Shown: positions 7,931-17,241, counted from the first letter of the stretch. The stretch is 64,000 nucleotides of DNA from Citromicrobium sp. JLT1363 (GCF_000186705.1 NZ_AEUE01000007.1:124001-188000), one strand, 5' to 3'. Notes: generated by a model not told the origin, from the letters alone. Numbers and translations: made by a program.

Positions 7931-8533
7931 TCAGCCGTGCAGTTTGGCTGCGGTCTGCGCCACGCGCTTGCCGAGGTAGCGCGCACCGTCGAGGTCTGCC
8001 TTGCTTGGCTGGCGGCTGCCGTCGCCATCGGCAATCGTCGTGGCGCCATAGGGCGATCCGCCCTTGACCTCACCGACGCCCATCTGATCCTGGAAGCCGT
8101 AATCGAGGCCGACGATCGTGCAGCCCATGTGCAGCAGGTTGGTGAGGATCGACATCAGCGTGGTTTCCTGCCCGCCATGCTGGCTGGCGGTGGAACTGAA
8201 CGCCGCACCGACCTTGCCGATCAGCGCACCCTTCATCCACAGCCCGCCGGTCGTATCCCAGAAGGCAGCCATCTGGCTGGTCATGCGGCCATAGCGGGTG
8301 GGGGAGCCGACCACGATGCCGTCGTATTCTGTCAGCTCGTCCGGGCCGGAGATCACCTCGTGCCCCGGCATTCCGGTGAAGCCTGCGTTCTTGACCACCT
8401 CTTCGGGTGCGGTTTCGGGCACGTGGCGGATAACGGCCTCGGCGCCAGCCTCACGCACGCCTTCGGCGACGGCTTCCGCCATTGTGGAGGTGTGGCCGTA
8501 GGAGGAGTAGTAGAGAACGAGAATCTTGGTCAT
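7931..8533 (-). CDS. wrbA: NAD(P)H:quinone oxidoreductase WrbA
   Basis: Flavodoxin-like FMN protein (200 residues) that reduces quinones by two electrons with NAD(P)H, limiting semiquinone and oxidative stress. The phosphate-binding loop is [18 protein letters not shown] at the N-terminus. The GSPTRYGRM flavin-binding turn and the [11 protein letters not shown] segment are typical WrbA features, as is the full length of about 200. It is transcribed alone, with a hairpin terminator downstream, between the DUF2141 operon and tRNA-Phe. Confidence 0.96.
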   Translation of the reverse strand: MTKILVLYYSSYGHTSTMAEAVAEGVREAGAEAVIRHVPETAPEEVVKNAGFTGMPGHEVISGPDELTEYDGIVVGSPTRYGRMTSQMAAFWDTTGGLWMKGALIGKVGAAFSSTASQHGGQETTLMSILTNLLHMGCTIVGLDYGFQDQMGVGEVKGGSPYGATTIADGDGSRQPSKADLDGARYLGKRVAQTAAKLHG

Positions 8534-8678
8534 GCGCTTCCTTTCGCGGATTGTTCGATGTTCGAAGGGTCAATGCCGCAGATAGGGCGCGCGTTTCCCC
8601 AAGCACCATGGCTTTTCTTGGCCACAGAAAACGGAAATTGCGCACAATCGGGAAAAAGCCATCGCGGGGGAGGGGGCG

Positions 8679-8753
8679 TGGTGCCCAGGGGCGGAGTCGA
8701 ACCACCGACACGACGATTTTCAGTCGTCTGCTCTACCACTGAGCTACCCGGGC
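8679..8753 (-). tRNA. tRNA-Phe (GAA)
   Basis: On the minus strand the sequence starts GCCCGGGTAGCTC and folds as a cloverleaf. The 7-bp acceptor pairs GCCCGGG with CCTGGGC (one G-U). The D arm is AGCTCAGTGGTAGAGC, the anticodon stem is GACGA/TCGTC with loop CTGAAAA, and the T loop is TTCGACT. The anticodon GAA gives phenylalanine. The 3' CCA is encoded (8679-8681). It lies 101 bases downstream of yacG and could be processed from the infA-maf-RNase-yacG transcript. Confidence 0.96.
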
Positions 8754-8854
8754 GTCGCCACGACGGCGGACCAGCCATGCGGCGAATGGTCCGGCGAGCG
8801 AATGAGTGCGGGCCTATGGCGAAGCGACCGGCGCTTGGCAAGCCCTATCGAACC

Positions 8855-9037
8855 TCAGTCGTGCCCCTGATCAATATCGCGAGCTATATCTTCGGGATCT
8901 GCGGGCGGCCCGGGCACCGAATAGCCATCGTTGAACCAGCGGTTCAGGTCCTTGTCGCGGCACCGCGCGGAACAGAAGGGGGCGTATTCCTCGGATTGTT
9001 TCGGCGTTTTGCAGATCGGGCAGGGCTTCGTGCTCAT
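8855..9037 (-). CDS. yacG: DNA gyrase inhibitor / zinc-ribbon protein YacG
   Basis: Protein of 60 residues with the YacG zinc site CPIC near the N-terminus and CSARC about 15 residues later, followed by DKDLNRWFNDGYSVPG, the conserved core. In E. coli YacG binds GyrB and inhibits gyrase. The ATG at 9037 overlaps the stop of the RNase E/G-like gene (ATGA). Longer reading upstream is only the other frame of that gene. An acidic C-terminal tail follows the core. Confidence 0.92.
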   Translation of the reverse strand: MSTKPCPICKTPKQSEEYAPFCSARCRDKDLNRWFNDGYSVPGPPADPEDIARDIDQGHD

Positions 9038-10005
9038 AGCGGCACGATCTGGGCGTGCGGTGCGTCGAACGCAAGGCCGGGGTCGGGGCGCAGGGTGACC
9101 TGCCGTCCGGTGCGCCGCCGCAGTTCTTCGAGCCAGTCGTCCCGCAGGCAATCGAGCACCGATGGCTGCGCATAAAGTGCGATCCGACCGGCCCCTTCCA
9201 GCATTTCCGCTCGGCGCAGCAACAGACGCGCGACCGCGCCCCTGCGGTCGCGAGCGATTCGGTGGAGGAGCGACGGGCGTTCGAGCCGGCGCACGATCTG
9301 CACCAGGCCGAATCCGTTCATGGCGGTACGTTCGTGCGGCCAGTCCTGCAGGAAGATCCCCAACTGTTCGTCGATGGTCTTGCGTTCCGCCCTGGTCGAG
9401 ACGGTCGGAAAATCGATCGCGATATTTCCGCCCAGGTCGAACCGGCGAAGGGTCCGGGCGATCGCCCCGGTCACGGCGGAAGGATCGTCACCCCACCAAT
9501 CCACGTCGATCAGGGTGAGCGCCGGAGTTTCGGCGAGCAGCAGGCTGCCACCGGCCAGCATCACCTCGCGTAGCGCCGCATCGGCCCACAGGGCGTCCCA
9601 GTCGGCCGATGGCGAGGGGGTTGGCGCAGTCCGTACATCGTGTCCCTCTACCGCCAGTTGGTCCGCCAGCGAGGGGGCATCGCAGATCGCGGCATCGGTG
9701 TGGCGCGCCTGTGCGAGTTTCAGTCGGCCCCGTTCGGCGATGGCCTCTCGCGTCACCTGCACACGGACATGCGCACCTACGCTTGCCTGGCGGGGAATGT
9801 TGCGAGCGAACGCCTGGTCTCCCGAAGCAAACTGCACGCGCGCCCGACCATTCGCGCTTGGACGTTCGATCAGGATTGCGTCGGCGACCATGCCTGCCAA
9901 CAGGCCCTGGGCCGGCCAGCGCAGTCGCAGTTCCTCGATCTCGTCATTGCTCAGGCGAAAGGCGCGTTCCTCACCAATGCCGTCCTCGACGAGCCACTCA
10001 GCCAA
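9034..10005 (-). CDS. Short ribonuclease E/G family protein
   Basis: RNase E/G-like protein of 323 residues, much shorter than E. coli RNase G (about 490). An S1-like region lies about 35-105. A DNase I-like catalytic part follows, with LIDVDWWG and IAIDFP, whose Asp residues match the two metal-binding Asp of RNase E. The TAMNGFGLVQIVRRLERPSL segment aligns with the family's conserved region. No CPxCxG zinc link is present, so tetramer formation as in RNase E is doubtful. It lies between maf and yacG with overlaps at both ends, a common alphaproteobacterial order. Role in RNA processing is inferred from family. Confidence 0.85.
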   Translation of the reverse strand: MAEWLVEDGIGEERAFRLSNDEIEELRLRWPAQGLLAGMVADAILIERPSANGRARVQFASGDQAFARNIPRQASVGAHVRVQVTREAIAERGRLKLAQARHTDAAICDAPSLADQLAVEGHDVRTAPTPSPSADWDALWADAALREVMLAGGSLLLAETPALTLIDVDWWGDDPSAVTGAIARTLRRFDLGGNIAIDFPTVSTRAERKTIDEQLGIFLQDWPHERTAMNGFGLVQIVRRLERPSLLHRIARDRRGAVARLLLRRAEMLEGAGRIALYAQPSVLDCLRDDWLEELRRRTGRQVTLRPDPGLAFDAPHAQIVPL

Positions 10006-10573
10006 CGGCGATTCCCGCAGCCTTCAACAAAGCGCGCGTTTCGAACAGCGGCAGGCCGACCACGCCCGAGTGGCTACCGGCGAGGAAGTCGATCAGCCCG
10101 GCCGCGCGGCCCTGTATCGCATAGCCGCCTGCCTTGCCGATTCCCTCACCGCTGTCCGCGTAGGCGGCGATCTCTTCTTCGGAGAGGCGCTTGAATTTCA
10201 CCTGCGATGTGACGCACCGGGTCCGCTGCTTCTCGTTCGCGTCGATCACCGAGATGGCCGAATGGACACGGTGCCGTCTGCCCGAAAGCAGCCGCAGGAA
10301 GCGGGCAACATCGCCTTCGTTCTCCGCCTGGGGCAGGATGCGGCGGCCTAGCGCGACCGTCGTATCGCCCGCGAGCACGACCTCGCCTTCCTGCCGCGGC
10401 ACGGCGAGTGCCTTCTCGCTCGCCATGCGTTCGGCATAGGGGCGGGCAAGTTCGCCCTTGCGCGGGCTTTCGTCGATATCGGGCGAGCGGATGGCGCCGG
10501 GCACCACGCCGATCTGCGCGAGCAGGTCGCGGCGGCGCGGGCTGGAGCTTGCCAGAACGAGGGTGCGATTCAT
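9998..10573 (-). CDS. Maf-family nucleoside triphosphate pyrophosphatase
   Basis: Maf/YhdE-type house-cleaning pyrophosphatase (191 residues) that hydrolyses non-canonical NTPs to NMPs. The N-terminus LASSSPRRRDLLAQIG is the family signature, with GDTTVALGRRILPQA (metal and catalytic Asp) and SGRRHRVHSAISV following. It sits between infA and the RNase E/G-like gene and overlaps the latter by 8 bases. Whether its preference is dTTP/UTP or modified bases cannot be fixed here. Confidence 0.94.
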   Translation of the reverse strand: MNRTLVLASSSPRRRDLLAQIGVVPGAIRSPDIDESPRKGELARPYAERMASEKALAVPRQEGEVVLAGDTTVALGRRILPQAENEGDVARFLRLLSGRRHRVHSAISVIDANEKQRTRCVTSQVKFKRLSEEEIAAYADSGEGIGKAGGYAIQGRAAGLIDFLAGSHSGVVGLPLFETRALLKAAGIAVG

Positions 10574-10594
10574 GGCGCGCGTGCGCCTTCGCGA

Positions 10595-10855
10595 TCAGGC
10601 CGGAGGCGTGGACTGCGGGCCGGGGCCGCCACGGCCCGGCATGAAGCGGTAGGTGATGCGGCCCTTGGTCAGGTCGTAGGGCGTGAGTTCGACCAGCACT
10701 TCGTCGCCGGTCAGCACACGGATACGGTTCTTGCGCATCTTGCCGGCCGTGTGGCCGAGAATCTCGTGGCCGTTCTCAAGCTCTACCCGGAACATCGCGT
10801 TGGGCAGCAGCTCGACAACCCGACCGCGCATTTCGAGGAGCTCTTCTTTCGCCAT
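10595..10855 (-). CDS. infA: Translation initiation factor IF-1
   Basis: IF-1 (86 residues), an OB-fold protein that binds the ribosomal A site during initiation. The core [20 protein letters not shown] through KGRITYRF matches the 72-residue family almost end to end. It carries an extra Gly/Pro-rich C-terminal tail of about 14 residues ([10 protein letters not shown] onward), also seen in some relatives. First gene of the minus-strand infA-maf-RNase-yacG run, divergent from the TonB receptor across about 195 bases. Confidence 0.97.
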   Translation of the reverse strand: MAKEELLEMRGRVVELLPNAMFRVELENGHEILGHTAGKMRKNRIRVLTGDEVLVELTPYDLTKGRITYRFMPGRGGPGPQSTPPA

Positions 10856-11050
10856 GAAGTGATCTTGTCCTTATGCAGTTCGTCGAATTTTCCGGCGATT
10901 TAGCGATGATGGGTCGAAAAGGGAAGTGCGCGTCAGCAACGGGAAAGGTTCCGGCGACAATTCGTTACGTGCCGGGGTTTGCTTTCGGATCGGCTGGCTG
11001 CGAGGGCCGGTCGCGGGGGCGGCTGAGTTTGTTGAGGAATACGCGTCCCC

Positions 11051-14002
11051 ATGCAGTTTTATTCGAAGTTGGCCGCACGGGTTTCCGTGATGGCGCTGGC
11101 CGCTGCCGGTTGCGCCCCCGCACTGGCTCAGGAAATGCCGGCAGATGCGCCCGATATCGCACAGTCCGAGCAGCCTGCCGACGATGTGTCGGACAATGTG
11201 ATCGTGGTAACGGCCCAGCGCCAGCGCGGCGCGGTCGATACCGACGTTCCGCCGGTGGTCGAACTGACCGAAGCCGATATCGCCTCCTACGGCGCGGATT
11301 CGCTGACCGACCTGATCGCCCAGCTTGCTCCGCAAACCGGATCGGCCCGGGGCCGCGGTGGGGGCAGGCCGGTGGTGCTGGTGAACGGACAGCGCGTCGC
11401 CAGCTTCCGCGAACTGCGTCGCTATCCGCCCGAAGCCATCGAAAAGGTCGAGGTGTTTCCCGAAGAGGTCGCGCTGGAATACGGCTACAGCGCGGATCAG
11501 CGGGTGATCAATTTCATCCTGAAGGACAATTTCAGCAGCCGCGAGGTGGAGCTGGAATATGGCAATTCCTTCGCAGGCGGCGCGCCCAGCGGTGAGGTCG
11601 AACTTTCCCAGCTGGTGATCGACGGCCCGCGCCGGTACAACATCGCGGCCGAGTTCAACACGCAGGGCCCGCTGACCGAGGGCGAGCGCGATATCATCCA
11701 GACGCCCGGCACGCAGCCCACGGTGCCGACCGATCCCGACCCCGCAGCGTTCCGCACGCTTCGCGCAGGAGGGGAGAGCTACGAACTGGAAGGCTCTTTC
11801 AACACAGGGATCGGCGAAGGGCGCAAGGCCAAGTCGGTATCGGTCAACCTGTCGGCATCGCAGAACAATTCGCGTTCGCTTTCGGGCCTCGACATCGTCA
11901 CGTTGACCGAGCCAGGGCCCGGAGGCGCCAGCGCGGTGCGCGCGATCGATGCCAATCCGCTGGAGCGCCTATCGCGCACCACCAGCTTTTCCGGCGGCGG
12001 TGCCTATCGCCAGCCGATCGGGGATTTCGAACTCGATCTGACGCTCGATGCCAATCACACTTTGAGCGAAACCGATATCGACAGGCGGCGCGACCTTTCG
12101 GCGCTTGTCGCCCAGGCTGCGGCCGGAACGCTTGCCATCGATGGCCCGCTGCCCACAATTGCAACCAACGGTTTCGATCGCGCTTCGAGCGCCACCTACA
12201 CCGTCGATTCGCTGGCCACCCTGCGCGGCAGCCCGCTGCTTCTGCCTGCGGGTGAGGTGAACCTGACCGTGGATGGCGGGTACAAGTGGAACCGGATCGA
12301 AAGCGAGGATACGCGTACCGCGCTCGGCGCGACGCAGCTGACGCGGGGCCGCATCAACGGCGGGGTCAATCTTGCCGTCCCGCTTACCAGCAGCCGGGAA
12401 GGCTTTCTCGGCGCGGTGGGGGACATAACGCTCAATGCGGCGGCGGGAATCGACCATCTTTCCGATTTCGGAACCCTCACCGATCTGACGCTGGGCCTGA
12501 CCTGGAATCTGACCGACAGGCTGACGCTGGGTGTTACCTGGATCAACCGCGATGCCGCCCCCAGCCTGACCGAGCTGGGCGCGCCGGTGGTCGAGACGTT
12601 CAACGTGCCGGTGTTCGATTTCGCAACCGGCGACAGCGTGCTTGCCACGGTGACCAGCGGCGGCAATCCGCTGCTTCCCGCATCCTCGCAGAACGACATC
12701 AAGCTGAGCGCGAATTACGAGCTGGACCTGTTCGAACGGTCGAACATCCTGGTCGAATATTTCGACAACAGCTCGCGCGACACGACCGAGAGCTTCCCGT
12801 TGCTCACCGCGGATATCGAAGCGGCCTTTCCCGGCCGTGTGACGCGCGACGGCACGGGCAGGCTGGTCGCGCTCGACCAGCGGCCGATTACCTATGCGGA
12901 GCGTAACAGCAGGCGCCTTCGTTACGGCATCAACATGTTCGGCCGCGTCGGCAAGGCGCCTGAAGAAGGTGCGCGCGGCCCCGGGGGGCCGGGTGCACGC
13001 GGTGGCGCCGGCTCGGGCGGTGGGCCCGGAACGGGGCGCATGGACCCGCAGCAGTTCCAGCAGATGCGCGAGCAGTTCTGCGCCACGGAGCCGGGCACCG
13101 TGCCCGATCTTTCCGCTCTGCCTGCGTTCATCCGCGACCGCCTGACGAACGAGGATGGATCGGTGAACGAGGAACGGCTGGCGCAGGCGCGCGAGCGGTT
13201 CTGCAACACCGAAGGCCCCGGGATGGGTCCTGGCGGGCCCGGCGGGTTCGACCCCGCGCAGGTGGCGGCGATCCGAGAGACGCTGTGCACCATGCCCGGC
13301 GGGGATGCGCCGCTTGATATTTCCGCCCTGCCGGAACGCCTGCGCCAGCGCCTGACCAACGAGGACGGCTCCATCAACCAAGAGCGCCTCGCCCGTCTCC
13401 GCGAGGCCATCTGCCAGAACGAGGCCGCGGAAGGAGAGGGCGAGGCTTCCGAAGGCAGGCGCCGTGGTGGTGGTGGTGGCCGACGAGGCGGTGGCGGTCG
13501 CGGTGACGACGGGCAGGGCCGCTGGCAGTTCGGCCTTTATCATTCCATCGAATTCGAGAATACCGCGCTCATCGCGGCGGGTGTTCCCCTGCTCGATTTC
13601 CTTGATGGCGATGCCTCGGGCCAGTCCGGCGGTATCTCGCGTCACCGGGTCGAGCTGGAGGGCGGGCTGTTCTATCAGGGTATCGGCGCGCGCCTGAGCG
13701 GCAATTACCAGAGCGGGACGCGCATCGACGGCAATCCGGCGACCGGGTCGGGCGATCTGATCTTCGGCGATCTGGTGACCTTCGATCTGCGCATGTTCGT
13801 CAATCTGGAAGAGCAGGAATGGCTGGTCGGAGAGCAACCGGGCTTCTTCAAGGGAGCGCGCATGTCCTTGCGTGTCGGCAACCTCTTCGACACGCGGCAG
13901 GAGGTGACGGACGGCAACGGGGTGGTTCCCATCCGCTTCCAGCCCGCTCTGATCGACCCGCTGGCGCGCACGTTCGAGATCGAATTCCGCAAGCTTTTCT
14001 GA
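11051..14002 (+). CDS. Large TonB-dependent receptor with Cys-containing tandem repeat and RGG loop
   Basis: Outer-membrane receptor of 983 residues with a signal peptide ending ALAQ-E near 26. A TonB-box-like DNVIVVTAQR lies near 49 and a short plug with LVNGQRVASF at about 55-170. A beta-barrel follows, ending in the terminal aromatic EIEFRKLF typical of outer-membrane sorting. Unusually, residues about 635-825 form a low-complexity insertion: a Gly-rich lead, two tandem units of about 69 and 60 residues (664-732, 733-792) each with two Cys (677/718, 746/788), then an Arg/Gly-rich stretch. Substrate is unknown. The ATG has GAGGA 11 bases upstream. No transporter partner is adjacent. Confidence 0.85.
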   Translation: MQFYSKLAARVSVMALAAAGCAPALAQEMPADAPDIAQSEQPADDVSDNVIVVTAQRQRGAVDTDVPPVVELTEADIASYGADSLTDLIAQLAPQTGSARGRGGGRPVVLVNGQRVASFRELRRYPPEAIEKVEVFPEEVALEYGYSADQRVINFILKDNFSSREVELEYGNSFAGGAPSGEVELSQLVIDGPRRYNIAAEFNTQGPLTEGERDIIQTPGTQPTVPTDPDPAAFRTLRAGGESYELEGSFNTGIGEGRKAKSVSVNLSASQNNSRSLSGLDIVTLTEPGPGGASAVRAIDANPLERLSRTTSFSGGGAYRQPIGDFELDLTLDANHTLSETDIDRRRDLSALVAQAAAGTLAIDGPLPTIATNGFDRASSATYTVDSLATLRGSPLLLPAGEVNLTVDGGYKWNRIESEDTRTALGATQLTRGRINGGVNLAVPLTSSREGFLGAVGDITLNAAAGIDHLSDFGTLTDLTLGLTWNLTDRLTLGVTWINRDAAPSLTELGAPVVETFNVPVFDFATGDSVLATVTSGGNPLLPASSQNDIKLSANYELDLFERSNILVEYFDNSSRDTTESFPLLTADIEAAFPGRVTRDGTGRLVALDQRPITYAERNSRRLRYGINMFGRVGKAPEEGARGPGGPGARGGAGSGGGPGTGRMDPQQFQQMREQFCATEPGTVPDLSALPAFIRDRLTNEDGSVNEERLAQARERFCNTEGPGMGPGGPGGFDPAQVAAIRETLCTMPGGDAPLDISALPERLRQRLTNEDGSINQERLARLREAICQNEAAEGEGEASEGRRRGGGGGRRGGGGRGDDGQGRWQFGLYHSIEFENTALIAAGVPLLDFLDGDASGQSGGISRHRVELEGGLFYQGIGARLSGNYQSGTRIDGNPATGSGDLIFGDLVTFDLRMFVNLEEQEWLVGEQPGFFKGARMSLRVGNLFDTRQEVTDGNGVVPIRFQPALIDPLARTFEIEFRKLF

Positions 14003-14053
14003 CCTCATAAATCAGCGGTTAAGCTGACCAGGCATTAGAGGTTCCGTCAGGAT

Positions 14054-14063
14054 TACAAGTGTA
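14054..14063. promoter_or_regulatory. CopY/BlaI-type dyad before the metalloprotease gene
   Basis: TACAAGTGTA fits the TACA-N2-TGTA core recognised by the BlaI/MecI/CopY repressor family. It lies 18 bases upstream of the GTG start at 14082, where it could overlap the promoter or leader. No blaI-like gene is visible in the window, so the match is suggestive only. Confidence 0.3.
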
Positions 14064-14081
14064 GACGGAAGGGGTGCCTGG

Positions 14082-15149
14082 GTGCGTATTACAACTATCA
14101 TTGTGGCGGCAGCGTTCGTGGCGAGTGCAGGATCGGCTCGGGCGGAGGATGGGCCGTGCAACGAATGGCGCGAAGCTGGCGTGATCGGCGATCTGCGATG
14201 CGAACCCGCAGACGGGGGCGCCGTTATCGGCGGCGGGGCGCGTGCATCCGAATACGCGCAGGTGTTCCCGCGTGCCTTCGCAGCTTTCGCGGATTACTTC
14301 GCGCCAAGCGAGCAGAAGGTTGCGCTGGTGGTGCAGCCGGAGGTTTCTGCGGAGCTGACGGCCGCGCTCGTCGCCGATGGCTACAAGCCGCTGCCCTGGA
14401 TCGACAACGAGACGAAGGCCGCAATGCTCAGGGAAAGCATCGTTGCTCAGGTGGAAGCGCAGACGGCCTCTCTGCCGGAAGCCCAGCGCGCTGCGGTGGT
14501 TCAGCAGGCGCTGGCGAAGGCTGAGGGGGCCGCTCCCGCCCATGCGGACCCTGAGATGGAAGACGGCTCAATCGCCCATGAAATCGGGCACCTGCTGTTC
14601 AATCGATATTTCGACGGGCCCGAGACGGAGTCTGCCGATCGAACCGCGCGTTATGGTTCGAGCGCGCCCGACTGGCTCGACGAAACAGCGGCGGTAGCCC
14701 TGGAAAACGACGCTCAGACCCGCAGCCGCTATTTTGCCGCGCGTGAAGCGTACGATGCGGACGGCACGGTTCTGGCATTCCCCCTCGATACCTACCTCTC
14801 GATGGATCACCCCTTGTTGCAATCCGCGCAGGCGCTGAAGACACTGGAACGCGGCTCGACCGGGGCGGTGATGCTCTCGGGCGACGAGGCGACGGCTTTC
14901 CTCGAAGCTAGCGGCGGCAAGCCCGCGGCTTTCTATCGGCAAACCCGAATGTTCATCGATTATCTGATGGAGACGAGCGGCGATCCGCGCATCCTCTACG
15001 AGATCGCGGAGGCCTATCGCGATGGCAGCGATCTGAGCGGCTGGCTGGCGCGGTCGGGTGGGGAGAATGGCCTGCCGGAGACCCTGGAGGCGCTCGAAAC
15101 GGAATTCGAAGCGTGGGCCAAGGCAAAGCTGGCAGACGCGGCTGCCTGA
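14082..15149 (+). CDS. Secreted HEIGH-motif metalloprotease-like protein
   Basis: Exported protein of 355 residues with a GTG start and a signal peptide ending ARA-ED near 22. It carries HEIGH at 166-170 and, 31 residues later, WLDETAA with Glu201. That is the HExxH plus downstream Glu pattern of gluzincin zinc peptidases. The region about 65-150 is predicted helical (LPEAQRAAVVQQALAKAEG) and may be a prosegment or regulatory part. Two Cys near the mature N-terminus could form a disulphide. I cannot assign a MEROPS family. A CopY/BlaI-like dyad lies just upstream. Confidence 0.75.
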   Translation: MRITTIIVAAAFVASAGSARAEDGPCNEWREAGVIGDLRCEPADGGAVIGGGARASEYAQVFPRAFAAFADYFAPSEQKVALVVQPEVSAELTAALVADGYKPLPWIDNETKAAMLRESIVAQVEAQTASLPEAQRAAVVQQALAKAEGAAPAHADPEMEDGSIAHEIGHLLFNRYFDGPETESADRTARYGSSAPDWLDETAAVALENDAQTRSRYFAAREAYDADGTVLAFPLDTYLSMDHPLLQSAQALKTLERGSTGAVMLSGDEATAFLEASGGKPAAFYRQTRMFIDYLMETSGDPRILYEIAEAYRDGSDLSGWLARSGGENGLPETLEALETEFEAWAKAKLADAAA

Positions 15150-15207
15150 GCGGATAACCCGCCCCGCTGGCTGGCAACCAGCGGGCGCGCCGCCTATCTA
15201 GCTGGCC

Positions 15208-17166
15208 ATGTCGGACAGCAAGGCAAACCGTCCCCACGACCCGCGTGGCAAGGAGCGTTTCAACGAGGAACGCGCCGCCTATACGGTGGCTTCGGCCCAG
15301 CCCGATCTCGAAGCCGGGGTCAACGCGATCCGCGAAACGGTTCGCACGCTCCCGCCGCGGCCCGGCGTCTACCGCATGCTCGATGCGCGCGGCGACGTGC
15401 TCTACGTGGGCAAGGCGCGCAGCCTCAAGGCGCGGGTGGCGAACTATACGCAGATCAACGCGCTCACCAATCGCCTGCAGCGGATGGTCAGCCAGACGCG
15501 GCGGATGGAGATCGTCACCACCAACAGCGAGGCGGGCGCGCTGCTGCTCGAAGCGCAGTTCATCAAGCGCTATCGTCCGCCGTACAATGTGCTGCTGCGC
15601 GACGACAAAAGCTTCCCTTTCATCCTGCTGCGCGCCGACCATGCCTTCCCACGCATCCACAAGCATCGTGGGGCGCGGCGCGCGAAGGGCAATTACTACG
15701 GGCCGTTTGCGAGTGCGGGCTCGGTCAACAAGACGCTTAATGCGCTGCAGAAGCTGTTCCTGCTAAGATCCTGTACCGACAGCTTTTTCAACAATCGCGA
15801 CCGGCCCTGCCTGCTCTACCAGATCAAGCGTTGCTCGGCGCCGTGCGTGGGCCGGATCGACGAGGACGGGTACGAGGATCTGGTGCGGCAGGCGAAGGAT
15901 TTCCTCGGCGGGAAATCGTCATCTGTGCAGCAGGATCTCGAAAAGCAGATGGCCGAGGCAGCGGAGAAACTCGACTTCGAAACCGCCGCCATCCTGCGCG
16001 ACCGGCTGCGCGCGGCGACCTTCATTCAGGGCAGCCAGGCGGTGAACGCGACAGGCGTGGGCGATGCGGACGTCTTCGCGCTTGCCGCAAAGGGTGGGCA
16101 GATCGCGGTGCAGGCCTTCTTCATCCGCGGCGGACAGAACTGGGGCCACCGCGCCTTCTTCCCCACGCACACGCAGGATGTCGACAAGGACGAGGTGCTC
16201 GCCCGCGTGATCATGCAATTCTACGAGGAAGTGCCGCCCCCGCGCACCTTGCTGGTCGACCGCGAACTGCCCGAGGCGGAGCTGCTGGCGCAGGCGCTGT
16301 GCGAGGCGGCGGAGCACAAGGTCGAGATTTCGGTGCCCCAGCGCGGCGACCGGCGGCGGCTGATGGAGCAGGCGCAGCGCAATTCGGTCGATGCGCTCGA
16401 CCGGCGGCTGGCCGAGACGGGCACGAAGGCGAAGCTCAACCGCGACCTCGCCGAATTCCTCGAACTGGAAGAGCCGCCGCAGCGCATCGAGATTTACGAC
16501 AACTCGCATATCCAGGGCGCGAAGGCGGTCGGCGCGATGGTGGTCGCGGGGCCGGACGGGTTCGAGAAGGCCCAGTACCGCAAGTTCAACATCAAGTCCG
16601 CGCAGACCAACGACGATTTCGGGATGATGCGCGAGGTGATGCAGCGCCGTTTCCGCAACCTTGCCGAGAATCCCGACGGGGAGGAGGGCAAGCGCAACAG
16701 CCACGAAACCGTATGGCCCGATCTCGTGTTGCTTGATGGCGGCAAGGGACAGATGTCGACCGTGCGCGACACGCTGGCCGAGATGGGAATCGACAACGTC
16801 CCGCTGATCGCCATCGCCAAGGGGCCGGATCACGGGCGCGAGGGGCGCGAGGTGTTTCACTTCCCCGACGGGCGCGAGAAGACGCTGCCGGTCAATTCTC
16901 CGCTGCTGTTCCACCTCCAGAACCTGCGCGACGAGGTCCACCGCTACGTGATCGGCGCGCACCGGGCCAAGCGAAGCCGCGCGATTACCGCCTCACCGCT
17001 GGACGAGATTCCCGGCATCGGTCCAGCGCGAAAGCGCGCGTTGCTGCTGCACTTCGGCACCGCCAGCAAGGTGCGCGCGGCGGCGCTCGACGATCTGAAA
17101 CGCGCACCCGGCATCAGCGATGCGGTGGCGCAGCAAGTGTTCGATTTCTATCACGCGGGTGCCTGA
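15208..17166 (+). CDS. uvrC: Excinuclease ABC subunit C
   Basis: UvrC (652 residues), the nuclease that makes both incisions in nucleotide excision repair after UvrAB damage loading. An N-terminal GIY-YIG nuclease (RPGVYRMLDARGDVLYVGKA, about 47-130) is followed by the Cys-rich linker near CLLYQIKRCSAPCVG. Then come the UVR motif that binds UvrB (about 235-270), an RNase H-like nuclease with DNSHIQG and LLDGGKGQ, and a C-terminal helix-hairpin-helix pair (IPGIGPARKRALL). An extra N-terminal 30 residues precede the GIY-YIG part. Transcribed alone or with a short spacer to the next gene. Confidence 0.97.
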   Translation: MSDSKANRPHDPRGKERFNEERAAYTVASAQPDLEAGVNAIRETVRTLPPRPGVYRMLDARGDVLYVGKARSLKARVANYTQINALTNRLQRMVSQTRRMEIVTTNSEAGALLLEAQFIKRYRPPYNVLLRDDKSFPFILLRADHAFPRIHKHRGARRAKGNYYGPFASAGSVNKTLNALQKLFLLRSCTDSFFNNRDRPCLLYQIKRCSAPCVGRIDEDGYEDLVRQAKDFLGGKSSSVQQDLEKQMAEAAEKLDFETAAILRDRLRAATFIQGSQAVNATGVGDADVFALAAKGGQIAVQAFFIRGGQNWGHRAFFPTHTQDVDKDEVLARVIMQFYEEVPPPRTLLVDRELPEAELLAQALCEAAEHKVEISVPQRGDRRRLMEQAQRNSVDALDRRLAETGTKAKLNRDLAEFLELEEPPQRIEIYDNSHIQGAKAVGAMVVAGPDGFEKAQYRKFNIKSAQTNDDFGMMREVMQRRFRNLAENPDGEEGKRNSHETVWPDLVLLDGGKGQMSTVRDTLAEMGIDNVPLIAIAKGPDHGREGREVFHFPDGREKTLPVNSPLLFHLQNLRDEVHRYVIGAHRAKRSRAITASPLDEIPGIGPARKRALLLHFGTASKVRAAALDDLKRAPGISDAVAQQVFDFYHAGA

Positions 17167-17241
17167 GAGCGCGCACGAGGCCAGAGACAGCCAAGGTGAA
17201 GTCTGGACGCGTCGCGTGATTAACCTTTATCATGTGTCGCC

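Noticed and set aside
11969-14008. 679-residue open frame on the minus strand opposite the TonB receptor
   Set aside because: Antisense to a gene with a signal peptide and outer-membrane terminus; composition is that of a mirror frame.
17210-17241. GATTAACC upstream of the sterol-desaturase-like gene as a CtrA site
   Set aside because: Only one half-site; the second TTAA at the required spacing is missing.
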